Shown here: one piece after another, positions 22,497-34,015 of the stretch
How the letters are laid out: each line of letters begins with the position of its first letter
Position numbering within the stretch: the first letter of the stretch is position 1
From: Hemileia vastatrix
Taxonomy: Eukaryota > Basidiomycota > Pucciniomycetes > Pucciniales > Zaghouaniaceae
Direction: 5' to 3'
NCBI GenBank assembly: GCA_030280995.1
Contig: JASXTE010000011.1
Span: 4,050,501-4,114,500, forward strand
Length of the DNA stretch: 64,000 nucleotides
Translations under genes and position numbers: made by a program
Notes under the pieces: generated by a model
The model's database searches: none
Seen by the model: only the letters and a program-made list of their open reading frames with translations
What the model was told of the DNA's origin: nothing

Positions 22497-22909
22497 CACA
22501 TCCAAGTGAAACTTGATGTGGTTACACAATTTTGAGAAATTGAAAAGAAAAGAAAATAAATGAAAGTTTTTAGAAGATAATTTTTATAATGATGATCACT
22601 GGGTGGGCTCCCTCCAATTTATAAAAATGATTAGAGACCACCAGTGAGCATCACCTTTACAATAATTCATAATATATATTAAGAAAAGAAATCACAATCT
22701 AACATAAAAAAATCAAAAACAAAATAAAATAAAAAGAATCTTGAATCCGGCGTTGAGAGCGGTGTCTCTTGATTCGTTCCAGTTTATAGTCTTAGCGGAC
22801 TTCCTATAATTAAAAGACAAAGCCAGGATTCAACTAGAAACAGGGAAAATTTTGGAAACGAACATTATGGGGTAATTGTGTATAGAGCAGCCAGCCCATC
22901 AATTACCCC
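22497..22909 (-). other. Three larger hairpins and one module in the 3' RNA of element C
   Basis: Hairpin 1 (22497-22521): CCACATC...GATGTGG. Hairpin 2 (22591-22652): GATCACTGGGTGG paired with CCACCAGTGAGCATC. A CAGTTTA module lies at 22779-22802. Hairpin 3 (22869-22909): GGGGTAATTG paired with CAATTACCCC around a loop with GAGCAGCCAGCCCAT. The same three hairpin types occur in the same order in D with paired base changes. The role is unknown; packaging, dimerisation or nuclear export of the RNA are possibilities. Confidence 0.7.
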
Positions 22910-23125
22910 CACACTTGCCAATATTAAATTAAGAAGGTTCCCCTGTGAACACTTCTTCCAATAAATTTTAAAAATTTTCCAACACTATCTTCACCCATAT
23001 TTTAAGAATTTTAAGTTTTTGAAAATTTCAAAGAAGGTCTTCTTGAATTTTGTTAAGTTTCATCATAGTTTCGTCGACCATATACAGTGTAACGATAGTA
23101 AAGTATTTTTGATAAAAAAAGAAGA

Positions 23126-23241
23126 TAGTTTATCCTCTTTGCGGAGGTCATCATAAAATTTTGTTGATATCATAGTTTATCCTCATTGCGGAGGGATCCA
23201 TAAAATTTCGTAGATATCATAGTTTATCCTCTTTGCGGAGG
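23126..23241 (-). repeat. Three hairpin modules at the end of element C pol
   Basis: TAGTTTAT followed by CCTC, a five-base loop and GGAGG, at 23126-23149, 23172-23195 and 23219-23241. The last one lies inside the pol frame, which ends LRKEDKL and uses the TGA at 23217-23219. Confidence 0.75.
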
Positions 23242-24874
23242 AACACTTCAGCACTCCTGGTGCCTCTAGGATAGAACCGTTTCACTTGATCGGCCGCTAC
23301 CCTCTTCTTCAATACTACTCCATCCAACTCTTCTAGCACATATGAACCGCCAGAAACTTTCTACTTGACTTTATACGGTCCATTCCACCTATATGCAAAC
23401 ATCTTTCCCCATTGACTCTCTAGACTTCTATTATACACCAGGACCATATCACCTGGGTTCAAAGGTTTCCTTAATCGATGTGCCAACCGCTCATCCCAAT
23501 ATCTGACTGATTGATTTCGGATCTTCATCATCCGTGAATATGCCTTTTCTAAATATTCTTCTTTCTTTTCTAGCTGCATCATTCTTGCACACAATAATTC
23601 TTCAGTAGTTTTGACCGTGTCCCAGTCAACTCCAAGATATGATTCAGCTTCTAAATCAACCAGTAAAACTGCTTTCTGTCCAAAAACAAGTTCATAAGGT
23701 GAAAATCCGGTCATCCTTTTGGCAGTGATTTGATCAGCAAATAAAACTAAAGGTAAATAGTTCCTCCACTTTTCGGCACTTGTCCCACACATTTTAACTA
23801 AAGCATCCTTGATAACTTGATGCCCTCTTTCAACCATGCCTTCAGCTTCAGGATAATATGGGGTTGCTACCCTAACCTTTGATCCAACTTTCAATACGGC
23901 CTCTTTAAACTCTGTCCCAAATTCAGGACCTCCATCTACCGTTACCAACTTCATCACCCCATACCTATATACCCAATTATTCAAAAAAAATTCTGCCACA
24001 TTTTTGGCAGTTAAATTAATAAGAGGCGCTGCCTCTACCCAACCAGATAAATCATCTCTGGCCACAATTAAATATTTATACCGTCCCTCTTTTATATGAA
24101 CGGCATCTAAACTAACTCTTCCAAAGAGCGTATATTCACCGGTCGCGCGTCCAGGTTCTTTTGGCCTTAAATAACTTCGTCTTTCACATTCTTCGCATGA
24201 CTGAACCCACTGTTTAACAGCCATCTTCATGCCAGGCCACCAAAATCAATCAGAAATTCTTCTAAATGTTTCTCCAACGCCTCTATGCCCAAGATCTTCA
24301 TGCAGTGATTTCAAAACTAATTCTTGCCCCTTTTCTTGAGTTATAACTACTTGAGGATTTGGATACCTTCTCCTCATTAAACGTCGACCAGATAAATAAA
24401 ATGTAGATGACTTCCTCTTGATAGCCACCCATTTATCGTCTTCACACTCTTCTAGCCTCTCTAAAGTCAACAAATATTTGACTAACAAAAAATAAAAACC
24501 AGTCTGACCCCAGACTTCATCTTGAAAATCGATTAATATAACATCAATAGGGACTTCTCTATCACCAATATCACCTGCACATGAATGAGCCAATAATCTT
24601 TGACCCCTAAATAAATCTTTAATCAAGCTATGTCAACATTTTTCTTCTGAACCTTTGGATCCTTCGTAAACCGTATTTGAAAATACCTCTTTCTCTTTAT
24701 CCACCCTTTTATTTAAATTCTCTAATTTTCCAACATATACACCATTCCTTAACTTACTACTATCCCACACTACCAATCCATCTTCCTCTACATACACTAC
24801 ATCTTCTTCTACCTCCTCTCTACCAAATTTATCTACACCTTTTCCAACACCTTTATTAACATGAAAACTATTTT

Positions 24875-24955
24875 CCAGTTTATCCTCTTGGTGGAGGTCA
24901 TCAACACCATAATCTAAACACAATAGTCCTGCCAGTTTAACCTCATGGGGGAGGT
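24875..24955 (-). repeat. Two in-frame hairpin modules in element C pol
   Basis: CCAGTTTA with stem CCTC/GAGG (24875-24899) and CAGTTTA with stem ACCTC/GAGGT (24932-24955), in the linker between RNase H and integrase. In frame they encode DLHQEDKL and YLPHEVKL. Element D has one at the same place (46686-46711, DLTQEAKL). Confidence 0.75.
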
Positions 24956-26932
24956 ATGGAAAGTCTTCAGCTCCTTTAGTGCTGGCTTTGATAATTGGTA
25001 TATCTTCATCGAACTCTTCTGAGTCTGAATCTTCTTGAGTGGGTGGTCTGCTTGATAAACCATCTGGCATAGTAAAAGTTTTGCCAGGCTTATGAACTAA
25101 ATCAAACAAAAAATGTTGAATAAAATCTACCCATCTCGTCATGGGTGCGTTCGGTAAACTTGGGGAATTAATCATCTGGATTAACGATTTTGCATCCACT
25201 TGCAACTCAAAATGTTGCCCCCACAAAATATGCTGAAGTTTCTTCAGTATTTTCGCCACACCACATAATTCCAATTTTGGTTGAGAATATCTTGATTCGA
25301 CCTCAGTAAATACTACAGATTCATACCTAACTGGCCTGATGTAACCAGCTTTATCCATCTGAGACAAAACCGCCCCAGCTGCAACCTGACTTGAATCAAC
25401 TGCTAAATAAATTCTGCCAGCTTCTTTTCCATAATCCAACTTGTGCAGGACTAAATCCTTCCCCACAACCTCCTTCAACTTCACAAACGCCTTCTCACAC
25501 TCTTCATCCCACTCCCAGTCTGCATCCTTTCTTGTTAACCGTCTCAATGGAGCTGCCAATGAAGAAAAGTCCTTGATAAACATTCTAACATATACGCAAA
25601 CGCCTAAAAACCCTCTGACTTTGGTCGTATTCTTGGGTCTTGTCCAGGACTGAATTTTGTTAACTTTCTTCTTGGACATAATCCTACCCTCTCTACATAC
25701 CACATGGCCTAATATTTCTAAGGCTGGCACATAACAGGAAAATTTTGAACCTGAAATAGTTAGACCAGCCTCTTCAATTCGAAACAAGATTCTTTCTAAT
25801 GTAATTGCAAACTCCCAAATGAATTTGCGTATCCCGGGATTCTCTTCCAACACCTGGTTATCATAGTCAGTTTTTGGTCCCTTAATTCCTCCATCATCTA
25901 TAAAGATTCCAGTATATTGTGGAATTTCATCTTGAAGGATCCAAGCCATCTGAGCTTGATAAACTGCAAACGAATTTGTTGCTCTTTGAGGTAATCTTGT
26001 TAACTGTAAACGTCCAAGTGGCGTATCAAATGTAGTGAGAGGCCTTGAGTCTGGATGTAACTCTCTCTCATCATATCCACCCATAATATCTCCCAAACCA
26101 TAACACACTCTCCCTGCAAACGCTTCAACAAACTCTTCAGCACTAGGCGGTATCCCAGCATCCTTTATTGTAACCCTATTTAATTCCCTAAGATCATGAA
26201 CAACTCTAAGCTTGCCATTCGGTTTCTTGATACAAAATACTGGACTAGAATAACTTGATGTTGATTGCTCATACAGTCCAGTGCGTATCCGTTCTCTGAC
26301 AACTTCAATATAGGCTTCTTTTAATGCAGCCGGAATAGGAATTGGTTTCTGCTGCCACGGTTCATGACATACCACAGGAATCTTGTAAGGCTCCCCATAG
26401 GAATGCTTCAACACACCCCTCTCCTCTTCTACAAAAGCAATGGCCTTCTCTCGCTTGACCATCACATCCAACAACAACTTCTTCTCTTCACCAGACAGCC
26501 AACCATCAGGTCCAAAATTAACAACACCCAGTCTCTAAAAAGTGATTCTTGACGTCTCAGAAAAATCAGGCGGATTCTTTACCAAGGGACTTTCATAAGG
26601 ATCTCTTGATAACCTTAGTCTTCTCAAGGGTGGATTTAATTCGGCAGGTAGCGGTTCATTAATAGGTCGAACTTTATTTGCTACTTTCTTATATTTGGCT
26701 GCGTCCACATCTAAATAAACTTGAGGTAAAACATTTACTTTTGTATCACCATTACATATTTCATCAAATGAATCTTCTTCATCGCCAGAATCGGAATAAG
26801 AAAAATTAGAAAAATATTTTATTTCATTTTTAAATTTTACCCTTTTCTCCTTTCCCTTGTCTAATTTATAAACAGATTTTCCAACACCTTTGCTTCCCTT
26901 ATCCAACAGTAAATCACCCGTAAAGAAAGTTG

Positions 26933-27108
26933 GTAGTTTAACCTCTTTCTGGAGGACCAGAATTGAATTTTCACATAAGTTATTTTTTTGTGTTTTAATT
27001 ATACCGAGATTTTTAATTTGGTTTTGATGAGATTTTTGCAGTTTACCCTCTTGCTGGAGGTCCATAATAGAAGGAGATACTTGCAGTTTAACCTCTTGCT
27101 GGAGGTCC
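26933..27108 (-). repeat. Three in-frame hairpin modules near the start of element C pol
   Basis: Modules at 26933-26957, 27039-27062 and 27083-27108 with stems CCTC/GAGG or ACCTC/GAGGT. They encode VLQKEVKL, DLQQEGKL and DLQQEVKL in the pol frame between the frameshift site and reverse transcriptase. Confidence 0.75.
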
Positions 27109-27294
27109 AAAAACATACCCTTCCAATTTTTATCCAACCTAATTTGGCCCATTTTTCCTTTTTCACCATTTTTAAATTTTATAGAAAAACATGGTAAATC
27201 CAATAAACATATAGAAAAGTCCATAACGTATTTGCACTCCAAAGTAATATTAACAGAAAATAATTGAGAATCCACTTGAATTATCTCCAAGTGA

Positions 27295-27374
27295 GCTGAC
27301 CTATTGCAATCAGGGATCTCATCCTGAGGAGAGATTACAACACTAGAGTGATCAGCCCCTGCTACCCCAAAAAA
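27295..27374 (-). promoter_or_regulatory. -1 ribosomal frameshift signal of element C
   Basis: The heptamer TTTTTTG (27374 to 27368, minus strand) sits in the zero frame as CAT TTT TTG, followed by GGG and the gag stop TAG. Pol continues in the -1 frame. About 11 nt downstream is a stem GCTGATC/GGTCAGC (27350-27356 with 27295-27301). It encloses TTGTAATC/GATTGCAA (27333-27340 with 27304-27311). D has TTTTTTA and the same two-stem layout with different bases. Confidence 0.75.
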
Positions 27375-29974
27375 TGAGGGCCTCCATCCCTTTCCAACAA
27401 ACATAATTCACCAGAAGCCGTCTGTTTAATATGCCGCTTCTTGGTGCAAACACAACACTGGCACAGAGTAGTAATCCCTGGCCGTGTTTCCCAACCTTCA
27501 TCTCCAGGAGGCGCTAACCGCATATGTAACCTCCGCATATCTTCACCAGTGATCTCCAAACTAATCCCCATGCCAGCTTGATACCCTATCCTGGCCTCAA
27601 AATCCATCAAAAAAGGACCCCCAAGAACAGTTTTGACTGATCCTCTGGCCACATAAAAGTGAACCTTACCAACAGATCCACCAATGCCTAACCTGACATG
27701 CTCAGCTGTACCCATTAGCTCTGTTGCATGCCCTCCAATACCTCTGAGGTTTCCCCCAGTCCCACTTTTAATTTGCAAGCCTATACTTGTCGCTTGCTCC
27801 AATGAAATTAAATTAATTTGAGACCCTGAATCGACCAAGGCCTTTACTTCTTTACCATTAAGAGTTACCACCAGGTAACCCAGGGGAGTGGAAAAATGCG
27901 TATCTACATCTTCCCCAAACTTTTCAGCATTTTCACAAATATATTCCACCTCTCCAGTGGAAACCCGGCGCCTCGTCAAATGCTTCTTTTGCTTTTCAGC
28001 AAGCGCCGGACTAATTGTAAATAACTCCCCCAAAGATAAGGGAATCTGCAGTTGATTCACCCTATTCAAAACTGCATCCATCGCATTAGCTTGACCAGAA
28101 ACTACTGGTCGCTCATACTGGACCTTTGATTTAACAACCTTGGCCCTGGGCACCTCTTGAGGTCCAACCGAGCCATCTTCACCCCCCGTTATAACATCTT
28201 CACTTTCTATAACCCTAACTCCGTCACCAGCTTCTTGCACTAATCCTGATCCATCGCTAGTCCTTCTTACTCCCTCCATTGGGATGGGACCGCTAAAACT
28301 TGGTCTGGGTAGAGACGCCAATGGTACGTCCTCCTCAGAATCCGAATCATCCTCTGGCATAGGCTCACCATTTAAATCAAACTTGCCATAACTAGGGGGC
28401 CCCATATCAGCAATCCCCTTCTGCATTTTATATAATTTGTCCTTAGAGTAAGGGTTCAATTTGTTGGCAGCAGTTTGAGCACTATAATTCTTGTCCTTAG
28501 AGTAAGGGTTCACTTTGTTATTGGCCTTGCCAGGATTAGCCCTCAATTGGCTCTGAATGCTACTTTTCGCCTTAGTAGCAGCTGCTCTTCTAGCAGCATT
28601 AACATCGTATTCGCCAGCCATACAGCTACCCTCCACCTGGGCAACCGTCGCCAGCTCTAAACCACCAAAAGAAGTTGAAAATGTGGCTTTACTGACCTCT
28701 TTCTCTTTACCTTTGTCAGCTTTTCCACCATTACCATTACCATTTTTTCCACCCTTGGCATTAACATCTTCATCCGTCACCTCTTCAAATCTGGCTCTCC
28801 TTTCAGCCGTTAAACTTCTTCTGACCAAATCAGAAGGAGACTGTCCATCACTGGGCTTGATGAACAAACCATCAGGAAATTTATAAACTTTACCATCAAA
28901 TAAAACTCGCCCAGCATCCATATCCTTATCAAGAGCAAAACAAACTGTTGCTCTGTGACCCCTCCTATTACAATAGGAGCACACCTTTGGCTCATCATAG
29001 CCACCTCTATATCCATTACTACCACCATTCCCACCATTTCTCCCATTTCCTGGGAAGTGGTTACCATTATTATTGCCATTATAATTTTGACGTTCATAAC
29101 CTCTGGACTGATAAGAAGTTGACATCGACGAAGAAGCGATTGCGGCCTTATTGGCCTTCTGGGTTTCTTGAACAAATATTTTTAATTGTTTCATTAAATT
29201 GGCCAGATGATCGACCATCTTATTATCTACATTGCCCTCAACTTTGGCTGCAGGTAATCCCATTTGTGCCTTCTTGGCCTCCTGGGCTTTGACCATAATA
29301 TCATTGTTTTCGGGCAAAACTTCGCTAACCTTGCTATCATATTGAGTGCATGACTCTTGATATTTGTCCAATGCTAACAACTTGAGATGGGCCTGAATGT
29401 TCTCTTTGATAACCTCCAGAGCCGGCAGTTTCTGCTCACCATTAGGCAGTTCCTTCATCAAATCTTTTCTTGAAAGATCCTTCAAAACGTCCATACAAAT
29501 ATCCCTGCTGCATGCTGTCCAAAACAAATCTTTTGCTTGATTCTCATGCACTAACTCATCCACCAATATGAGATATTCCACCACTTCATCAAACTGAACA
29601 CACAGCTTTTTGAAGTCTGCCATAGAAGAAACACCACCTTTTGCTTGCCAGTCTCCAACAATTTTATTGAGGTCCACCATAGTAAACCTAACACCCCATC
29701 TATCAACCATAGCTTTAGAAAGCTTAACCCAATCCTTGTCCTTGAATGCCTTCATAGCAATAACCTCTTTTTCCACCTCCCTATCAGCAATAAAAAATCT
29801 AACTTGCTTCACCATGTCCACATGAGAAGCACCATCAACAGCAGCAGCAGCTTCATACCTGCTAATGACCCATTTAACCTCCTCACCATCAAACTTTGGG
29901 CCATCCCAAGAAACAATTCTAACTGAGGGAGTAAGAGGGTTAGAAGATCCAGAAGCAACAGCAGAAGAAGACAT
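27362..29974 (-). CDS. gag: Element C gag-protease polyprotein, intact
   Basis: 870 residues with no stop. Order: gag core (WDGPKFDGEEVKWV, MVKQVRFFIAD), a helical region to about residue 280, a Gly/Asn-rich stretch, the zinc knuckle CSYCNRRGHRATVC near 335, a long acidic and basic linker, and a retropepsin motif ALVDSGSQINLIS near 730 followed by GIGGHATEL. The first ATG after the primer site is used. The frame ends 43 nt inside the start of the pol frame, at the slippery heptamer. Inferred role: virus-like particle shell and its protease. It is the only complete gag frame in the window and could supply shells to other copies. Confidence 0.93.
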   Translation of the reverse strand: MSSSAVASGSSNPLTPSVRIVSWDGPKFDGEEVKWVISRYEAAAAVDGASHVDMVKQVRFFIADREVEKEVIAMKAFKDKDWVKLSKAMVDRWGVRFTMVDLNKIVGDWQAKGGVSSMADFKKLCVQFDEVVEYLILVDELVHENQAKDLFWTACSRDICMDVLKDLSRKDLMKELPNGEQKLPALEVIKENIQAHLKLLALDKYQESCTQYDSKVSEVLPENNDIMVKAQEAKKAQMGLPAAKVEGNVDNKMVDHLANLMKQLKIFVQETQKANKAAIASSSMSTSYQSRGYERQNYNGNNNGNHFPGNGRNGGNGGSNGYRGGYDEPKVCSYCNRRGHRATVCFALDKDMDAGRVLFDGKVYKFPDGLFIKPSDGQSPSDLVRRSLTAERRARFEEVTDEDVNAKGGKNGNGNGGKADKGKEKEVSKATFSTSFGGLELATVAQVEGSCMAGEYDVNAARRAAATKAKSSIQSQLRANPGKANNKVNPYSKDKNYSAQTAANKLNPYSKDKLYKMQKGIADMGPPSYGKFDLNGEPMPEDDSDSEEDVPLASLPRPSFSGPIPMEGVRRTSDGSGLVQEAGDGVRVIESEDVITGGEDGSVGPQEVPRAKVVKSKVQYERPVVSGQANAMDAVLNRVNQLQIPLSLGELFTISPALAEKQKKHLTRRRVSTGEVEYICENAEKFGEDVDTHFSTPLGYLVVTLNGKEVKALVDSGSQINLISLEQATSIGLQIKSGTGGNLRGIGGHATELMGTAEHVRLGIGGSVGKVHFYVARGSVKTVLGGPFLMDFEARIGYQAGMGISLEITGEDMRRLHMRLAPPGDEGWETRPGITTLCQCCVCTKKRHIKQTASGELCLLERDGGPHFLG

Positions 29975-30132
29975 CCCAATAAGTAATGAAAAGCGTTAAC
30001 AATCGATAAAATAACAAGCCTCTTGCAGGCCAATAACAAAAATCCAATTAGAGTTCCAGAAAATAAGCCTCTTGCAGGCTAATAACGTTCTTGATCCAAG
30101 TAAGTCTTTTAAAGAAAGCTAGAGAAATTGAA

Positions 30133-30149
30133 CCCCACATTGGGCGCCA
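30133..30149 (-). promoter_or_regulatory. tRNA-type primer binding site of element C
   Basis: TGGCGCCCAATGTGGGG on the minus strand, four bases from the LTR end. It starts with TGG, the complement of a tRNA CCA end. Related sites are TGGAGTCCAAGGTGGGG in D and TGGCGTGCAACGTGTGG in E. The tRNA was not identified. Confidence 0.75.
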
Positions 30150-30153
30150 ACTA

Positions 30154-31262
30154 TGGTAAGGTAAACTCTTACAGTCGCCTTGCTGTAAGCAGAATCCGGA
30201 GGAGATATGTGGATTTAGCTGAAAACCCTGTCCTTCCAATAAAAATAACAAAATGAGAATTCTAAATTACTAAGCTAACCAGTCTACTTGGATCTGATTG
30301 ATAAAATAATGAAACTCTAAAATAATTAACGCTTATTGAGATTTTAATAAAAGTGGCTGTTGAGAAAGAAATACTGATAACAACAATTAAGGTGTACCAG
30401 TGAAAGATCTGAAAAGATTGAATTTTATGTTTTTATAATAATTTGAATTTTTATGAGACAGCAATAATCAAGTCCCAGTGACGAAGACCTTTCTAAAGAT
30501 ACCCTGTATGAAGTGTGATTTAAATTGTTGAGTAGTATTTCTAAAATGTTATATATAAAATATAAAGTTATAAGGGTATTATAATTTATTTACTTTGTTG
30601 AGTAATAAAAAATAAGACCGTGGTGGTTAAAGATTAAGCTGTATGATGTGTCCCCCCTCTCTCAATTTCGAGTTTGAGAGGCGCTTAAGTATTCCTAGTC
30701 ACGTGCCTAAGTTTTCCCCTCCAGAGCTCTCCCAGAGTCAATCCGGAGCCCATACAGAGTGGAAGCGGAGTCTGTACGGAGTCCATCCGGACTTCCGGAC
30801 TCAATTAGAACCTTAAAAACTATAATAAAAAATCTAGAAAAATTACACAGGATAGAGCTACTTCCCCTATATTTTTCAAACTAATTTTCGTAGTCTGCGC
30901 AGCTCTAATTACCCCGTGAGAATCCATCGAAGTTAAGTAATTTCTGAAAACGTAAATATTTCTATAAAACTTTAAAATTCATTTAAAAATATAAGAAGAA
31001 TAGTAAAAATTCTGGGAAAATTTCCCAAGGTTCTTGAGTGACTCGACTTGATACTTATAAATTTTTCAGCCCGTAAAAAAAAGTTTTCTCCATAAAATAA
31101 ATTAATTTTGTGTAGGCATTCGCTCTTGACCAATTTCTTCATATTTTAAACTCAAATAAATTAAATAAAACCCTTTTATATAAAAATAATAACACCAATC
31201 TTGCACGCTGTAATAACTCCATTTACGTACTTAGGTGCCATACTAAACTTTAGGCTACCACA
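30154..31262 (-). repeat. 5' LTR of element C
   Basis: 1109 bp, direct repeat of 18708-19805 with few differences. The CpG-dense cluster carries an extra segment here (about 30747-30800) and has lost some CpGs relative to the 3' copy. Confidence 0.92.
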
Positions 31263-31944
31263 GCACCACATTAGTAAAACAATAAATATTCTATTTGTAA
31301 ACTAGGTACACTGCTTGTAGCAACTAAAGCACCTAATCGCACCCTATGCTTACTAACACTAGTTTTTAACTTGTTTCACTCATACTCCATATACGTGCCC
31401 TTGACTATACCTTTGTTTTGTTTCAGCGCTACTTCCAGGTTTGACCCATTCTAATGCTTATCCTAGTTGCCTTGACTTTTGGGTAGTTTTCTTTTGTGAT
31501 CAAGTCCCCATTCTCCTTGCCTCATTACTAGTTGATAGTCCTAGTAACTTACTTGACTAGTTAGACTCTGCAACTTACGTTACTTGACTCAGTAATTATA
31601 GCATTTGCCGCTGTGCAGTATATTATGCACTTGAGTCCTCCTTAAGCCATAACTCTTTCCTTAATGCATAACACACAATTATTGGAAAATCCAAATCCAT
31701 ATTGTTTAGAGCTTGCAGTCCTAAATCAATAAAACACAATTCCTTATTGTGCGGCACATCCTGCTGCAAAATCCGAGCGCACAGACCCTAAATCCTTTTT
31801 TGCGCTTCTATTTCCCTTTCTTTGAAACACAAAAATACATATTATATTTTAATACTATCTACGGCACTAACTCCCCTTTTGTTCTTCCTGGACTACGCGT
31901 GCTGATTGGTCCAAAACCTCGCTTCCTGTGAGGCGCGTACCACA
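31263..31944 (-). repeat. Element B LTR, outer part
   Basis: No gene. It ends GGCGCGTACCACA, so the LTR would begin TGTGGTACGC on the minus strand, like the LTRs of C (TGTGGTAGCC) and D (TGTGGTCTTC). Together with 18093-18707 it gives an LTR of about 1.3 kb. Assignment rests on these end motifs. Confidence 0.55.
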
Positions 31945-33015
31945 ACATGCTACCTTACAAGTTGCTAAATATATCAGCTGTCTAGATGGTAATAAAGTAT
32001 ATCACCAGGTACCTGTTTAGAAGAATTCCCAGAATTTTCTGCTCATTTCTACTCATATGGGTATTTATAAGTATTTTAGGATGCCATTTGGCCCAAAAAT
32101 GCCCATTCAGTTTTTCAAAAAGTTATGGATAACACATTCCATAAAAAATAGTTGAAGGATGGCTGATGGTTTACACCTATGATATTATCATATTCTCTAA
32201 ATAATTTGAGGACCATCTTCACCACCTATGTAAAGTGTTCCATAAGATGGATGAGATAAATATGAAACTCGCTTTGAAAAAATGCAAATTTTGTTTTCAT
32301 TCCTTGAAAGTTCCTGCTCATGTTGTCTCAGGTTTGCAGATATGTGTTGACCAGAACAAAGTGGCAGCTATACAATAGGTGAAAGCTTCTACTACAGTTA
32401 GAGAGCTCAAGAGTTTTTTGGAAACGGGTGGATACTATAGACAGTATATTAAAAATTATTAGGTCATAGCATTACCCCTTACCCTATTAACTAGAAAAGA
32501 TGTTACTTTTGTCTGGAACAGTGAAAGACAAAGAGATTTTGACACTATGAAAAATTGTTTGATGTCAGCCCCAATTCTTTCTTTTCCTGACTTTAATCAA
32601 ATGTTTTTTCTATTCACTGATTCCAGTTTTATTGGTTTGGTGCCCCCCTCCATCAAAATAAGTCTTGAATGATAGAGTATCAGAAGTAGTAATTTTTTAT
32701 ATCCTGAGAACCTTGAGAAATAGTGAATTCAAATATGCTTCCACTTAACTGGAACTTTTATCAGTAGTATGGGCTCTAAAGAACCTATATTATTATCTGA
32801 ATGACCAAAAATTTGAACTTGTCACTGACTGCAGTGCTGTACAATCTCTCTTGAACTTGAAGATAACTAACAGACATATGTTCAGATGTCAGATAGCTGT
32901 ACAGGAATACAGAGGGAGGATGGAAATAATTTATAGGGCTAGTATTGTTCACTCAAATGTGGATATGTTAACAAGGTTACCTTTGCTAAATGATGAATCA
33001 AATCCTGCTTATTAA
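31945..33015 (+). pseudogene. Degenerate third-lineage gypsy reverse transcriptase and RNase H
   Basis: Broken frames still show LDGNKVYHQVP, THMGIYKYFRMPFGPKNA, KLALKKCKF, RELKSFLETGGYYRQYI, LTRKDVTFVWN and an RNase H-like TDCSAVQSLL. Stops and shifts are frequent. The sequence is unlike A and unlike B/C/D, so it is a separate, older lineage. It begins where the B LTR ends, which suggests B inserted into it. Confidence 0.75.
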
Positions 33016-34015
33016 CCTGAGAATAAAATATTTCACATTCATGGGATATATGTGGTTGATATGGAGGGAGAGCTATTCACCACAGAATATTTGGGGGGGT
33101 ATTGCTAGCAACACCCCTCATTTAAAAATATTGGGAAGTGGTTGGAAAGCTGTTGGGAATTCATTGTGAAACCAGATTTAAATCAATTGGACAAATATTC
33201 GGTAATCAGTTTGACCTAGATTCAACCCAACTCAATCACAGATCTCTTGGAGCTTGGTGATTACTTTGATCTTCAGCTGAGCACAGATTGAGCAAAGCTT
33301 GAACATATCAATTAACATATCATAATATTCACTTTCCCATTTTGTGGAAAGCAAAATTTGATATTCAGTCTAAAAAAATCTACAGATATTTTCTTGCCAA
33401 GTTGGAAACATAAGGTTAAACTGTAGTATCTCAATTATTACATTAGACCACATAGATATTTGATAAAACATAAAATTCAAATCAATTTTAATATTATTGA
33501 GATCACCATAAGTGTCTGTCCAAAGACTTACAAAAAGTATGTTAGTATCAAGACATTGTTCTAGGTAGTAGTTTCAATTTTGATTTTGAACTGCCATCTA
33601 AAGCATTTTACTATTAGAAAGAAACATAAATAAGTGTAATAAGAGTGAAATTATTCCATTTTGTGATTAAAATGTAAGTATAAAGCACATTTTTATTAAG
33701 AAAATTTTTCTTCTTCCACAAACCCAAATTTACTCTATAGGCTCAAGATTTATTTTTAAGCCATATTATTTATTTCAGTTATCATTCATTTACTTCCAAT
33801 ATTTTTTAAAAAGATAATAATAATACATGTGATAGAATTATGATCTTAGCATAGTGTATGATATAAAGTTATTTTCTTGTTATAATCAAAACTGATTATT
33901 CATTTTTTGGTTAAATTCATCTTTCAACAAACACTATCTTCAGATACTATTCTTACTTAATATTTCAAGTCTCAGATGTGTTGGACAGTTCTCAATAATA
34001 ATCAATCAAATTTAT
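33016..34015. other. No gene seen
   Basis: AT-rich, CpG almost absent, no frame on either strand and no repeat matching other parts of the window. It may be the decayed flank of the gypsy remnant or of the SNF2 gene. Confidence 0.5.

Larger units (their letters stand above)
23217..27404 (-). pseudogene. pol: Element C pol: reverse transcriptase, RNase H, integrase
   Basis: One continuous frame of about 1395 codons from the frameshift site to TGA 23217-23219, broken only by TAG 26535-26537, TGA 24633-24635, TGA 24246-24248 and TAG 23361-23363. Landmarks: an N-terminal extension with hairpin-encoded DLQQEVKL repeats; reverse transcriptase VVHDLRELN and FIDDGGIKG; RNase H LAVDSSQ, ELCGVAK, DAKSLIQM; integrase zinc site HEDLGHRG...SCEECERR; core SLDAVHI, TVDGGPEF, PEAEGMVERGHQ. 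There is no chromodomain. With so few lesions this copy is recent, but not autonomous as it stands. Confidence 0.92.
18708..31262 (-). mobile_element. Element C: long Ty3/gypsy retrotransposon, nearly intact
   Basis: About 12.6 kb between direct LTRs of 1098 and 1109 bp (TGGTAAGG...GGCTACCACA on the plus strand). Minus-strand order: 5' LTR, tRNA-type primer site, gag-protease (one intact frame), -1 frameshift signal, pol with four stops, structured 3' region of about 3 kb, antisense gene, polypurine tract, 3' LTR. It is inserted in the LTR of B. The flanking bases (CGCTA left, GCACC right) do not form a perfect 5-bp duplication. Confidence 0.92.
1..31944 (-). mobile_element. Element B: old Ty3/gypsy retrotransposon, split by A and C
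   Basis: Visible parts are the 3' region with antisense genes (about 1-2710), the coding body 11934-18092, and one LTR in two pieces (18093-18707 and 31263-31944). The left LTR would lie outside the window. The primer site next to the LTR reads TGGGTGTCCCAACAGTGG (minus strand, about 18072-18090), close in layout to those of C, D and E. All genes carry stops or shifts, so B is the oldest of the B/C/D group here. Coordinates include the nested elements A and C. Confidence 0.65.

Noticed and set aside
18703..31267. Target site duplication of element C
   Set aside because: The flanking five bases (CGCTA and GCACC) do not match, so no duplication is claimed.
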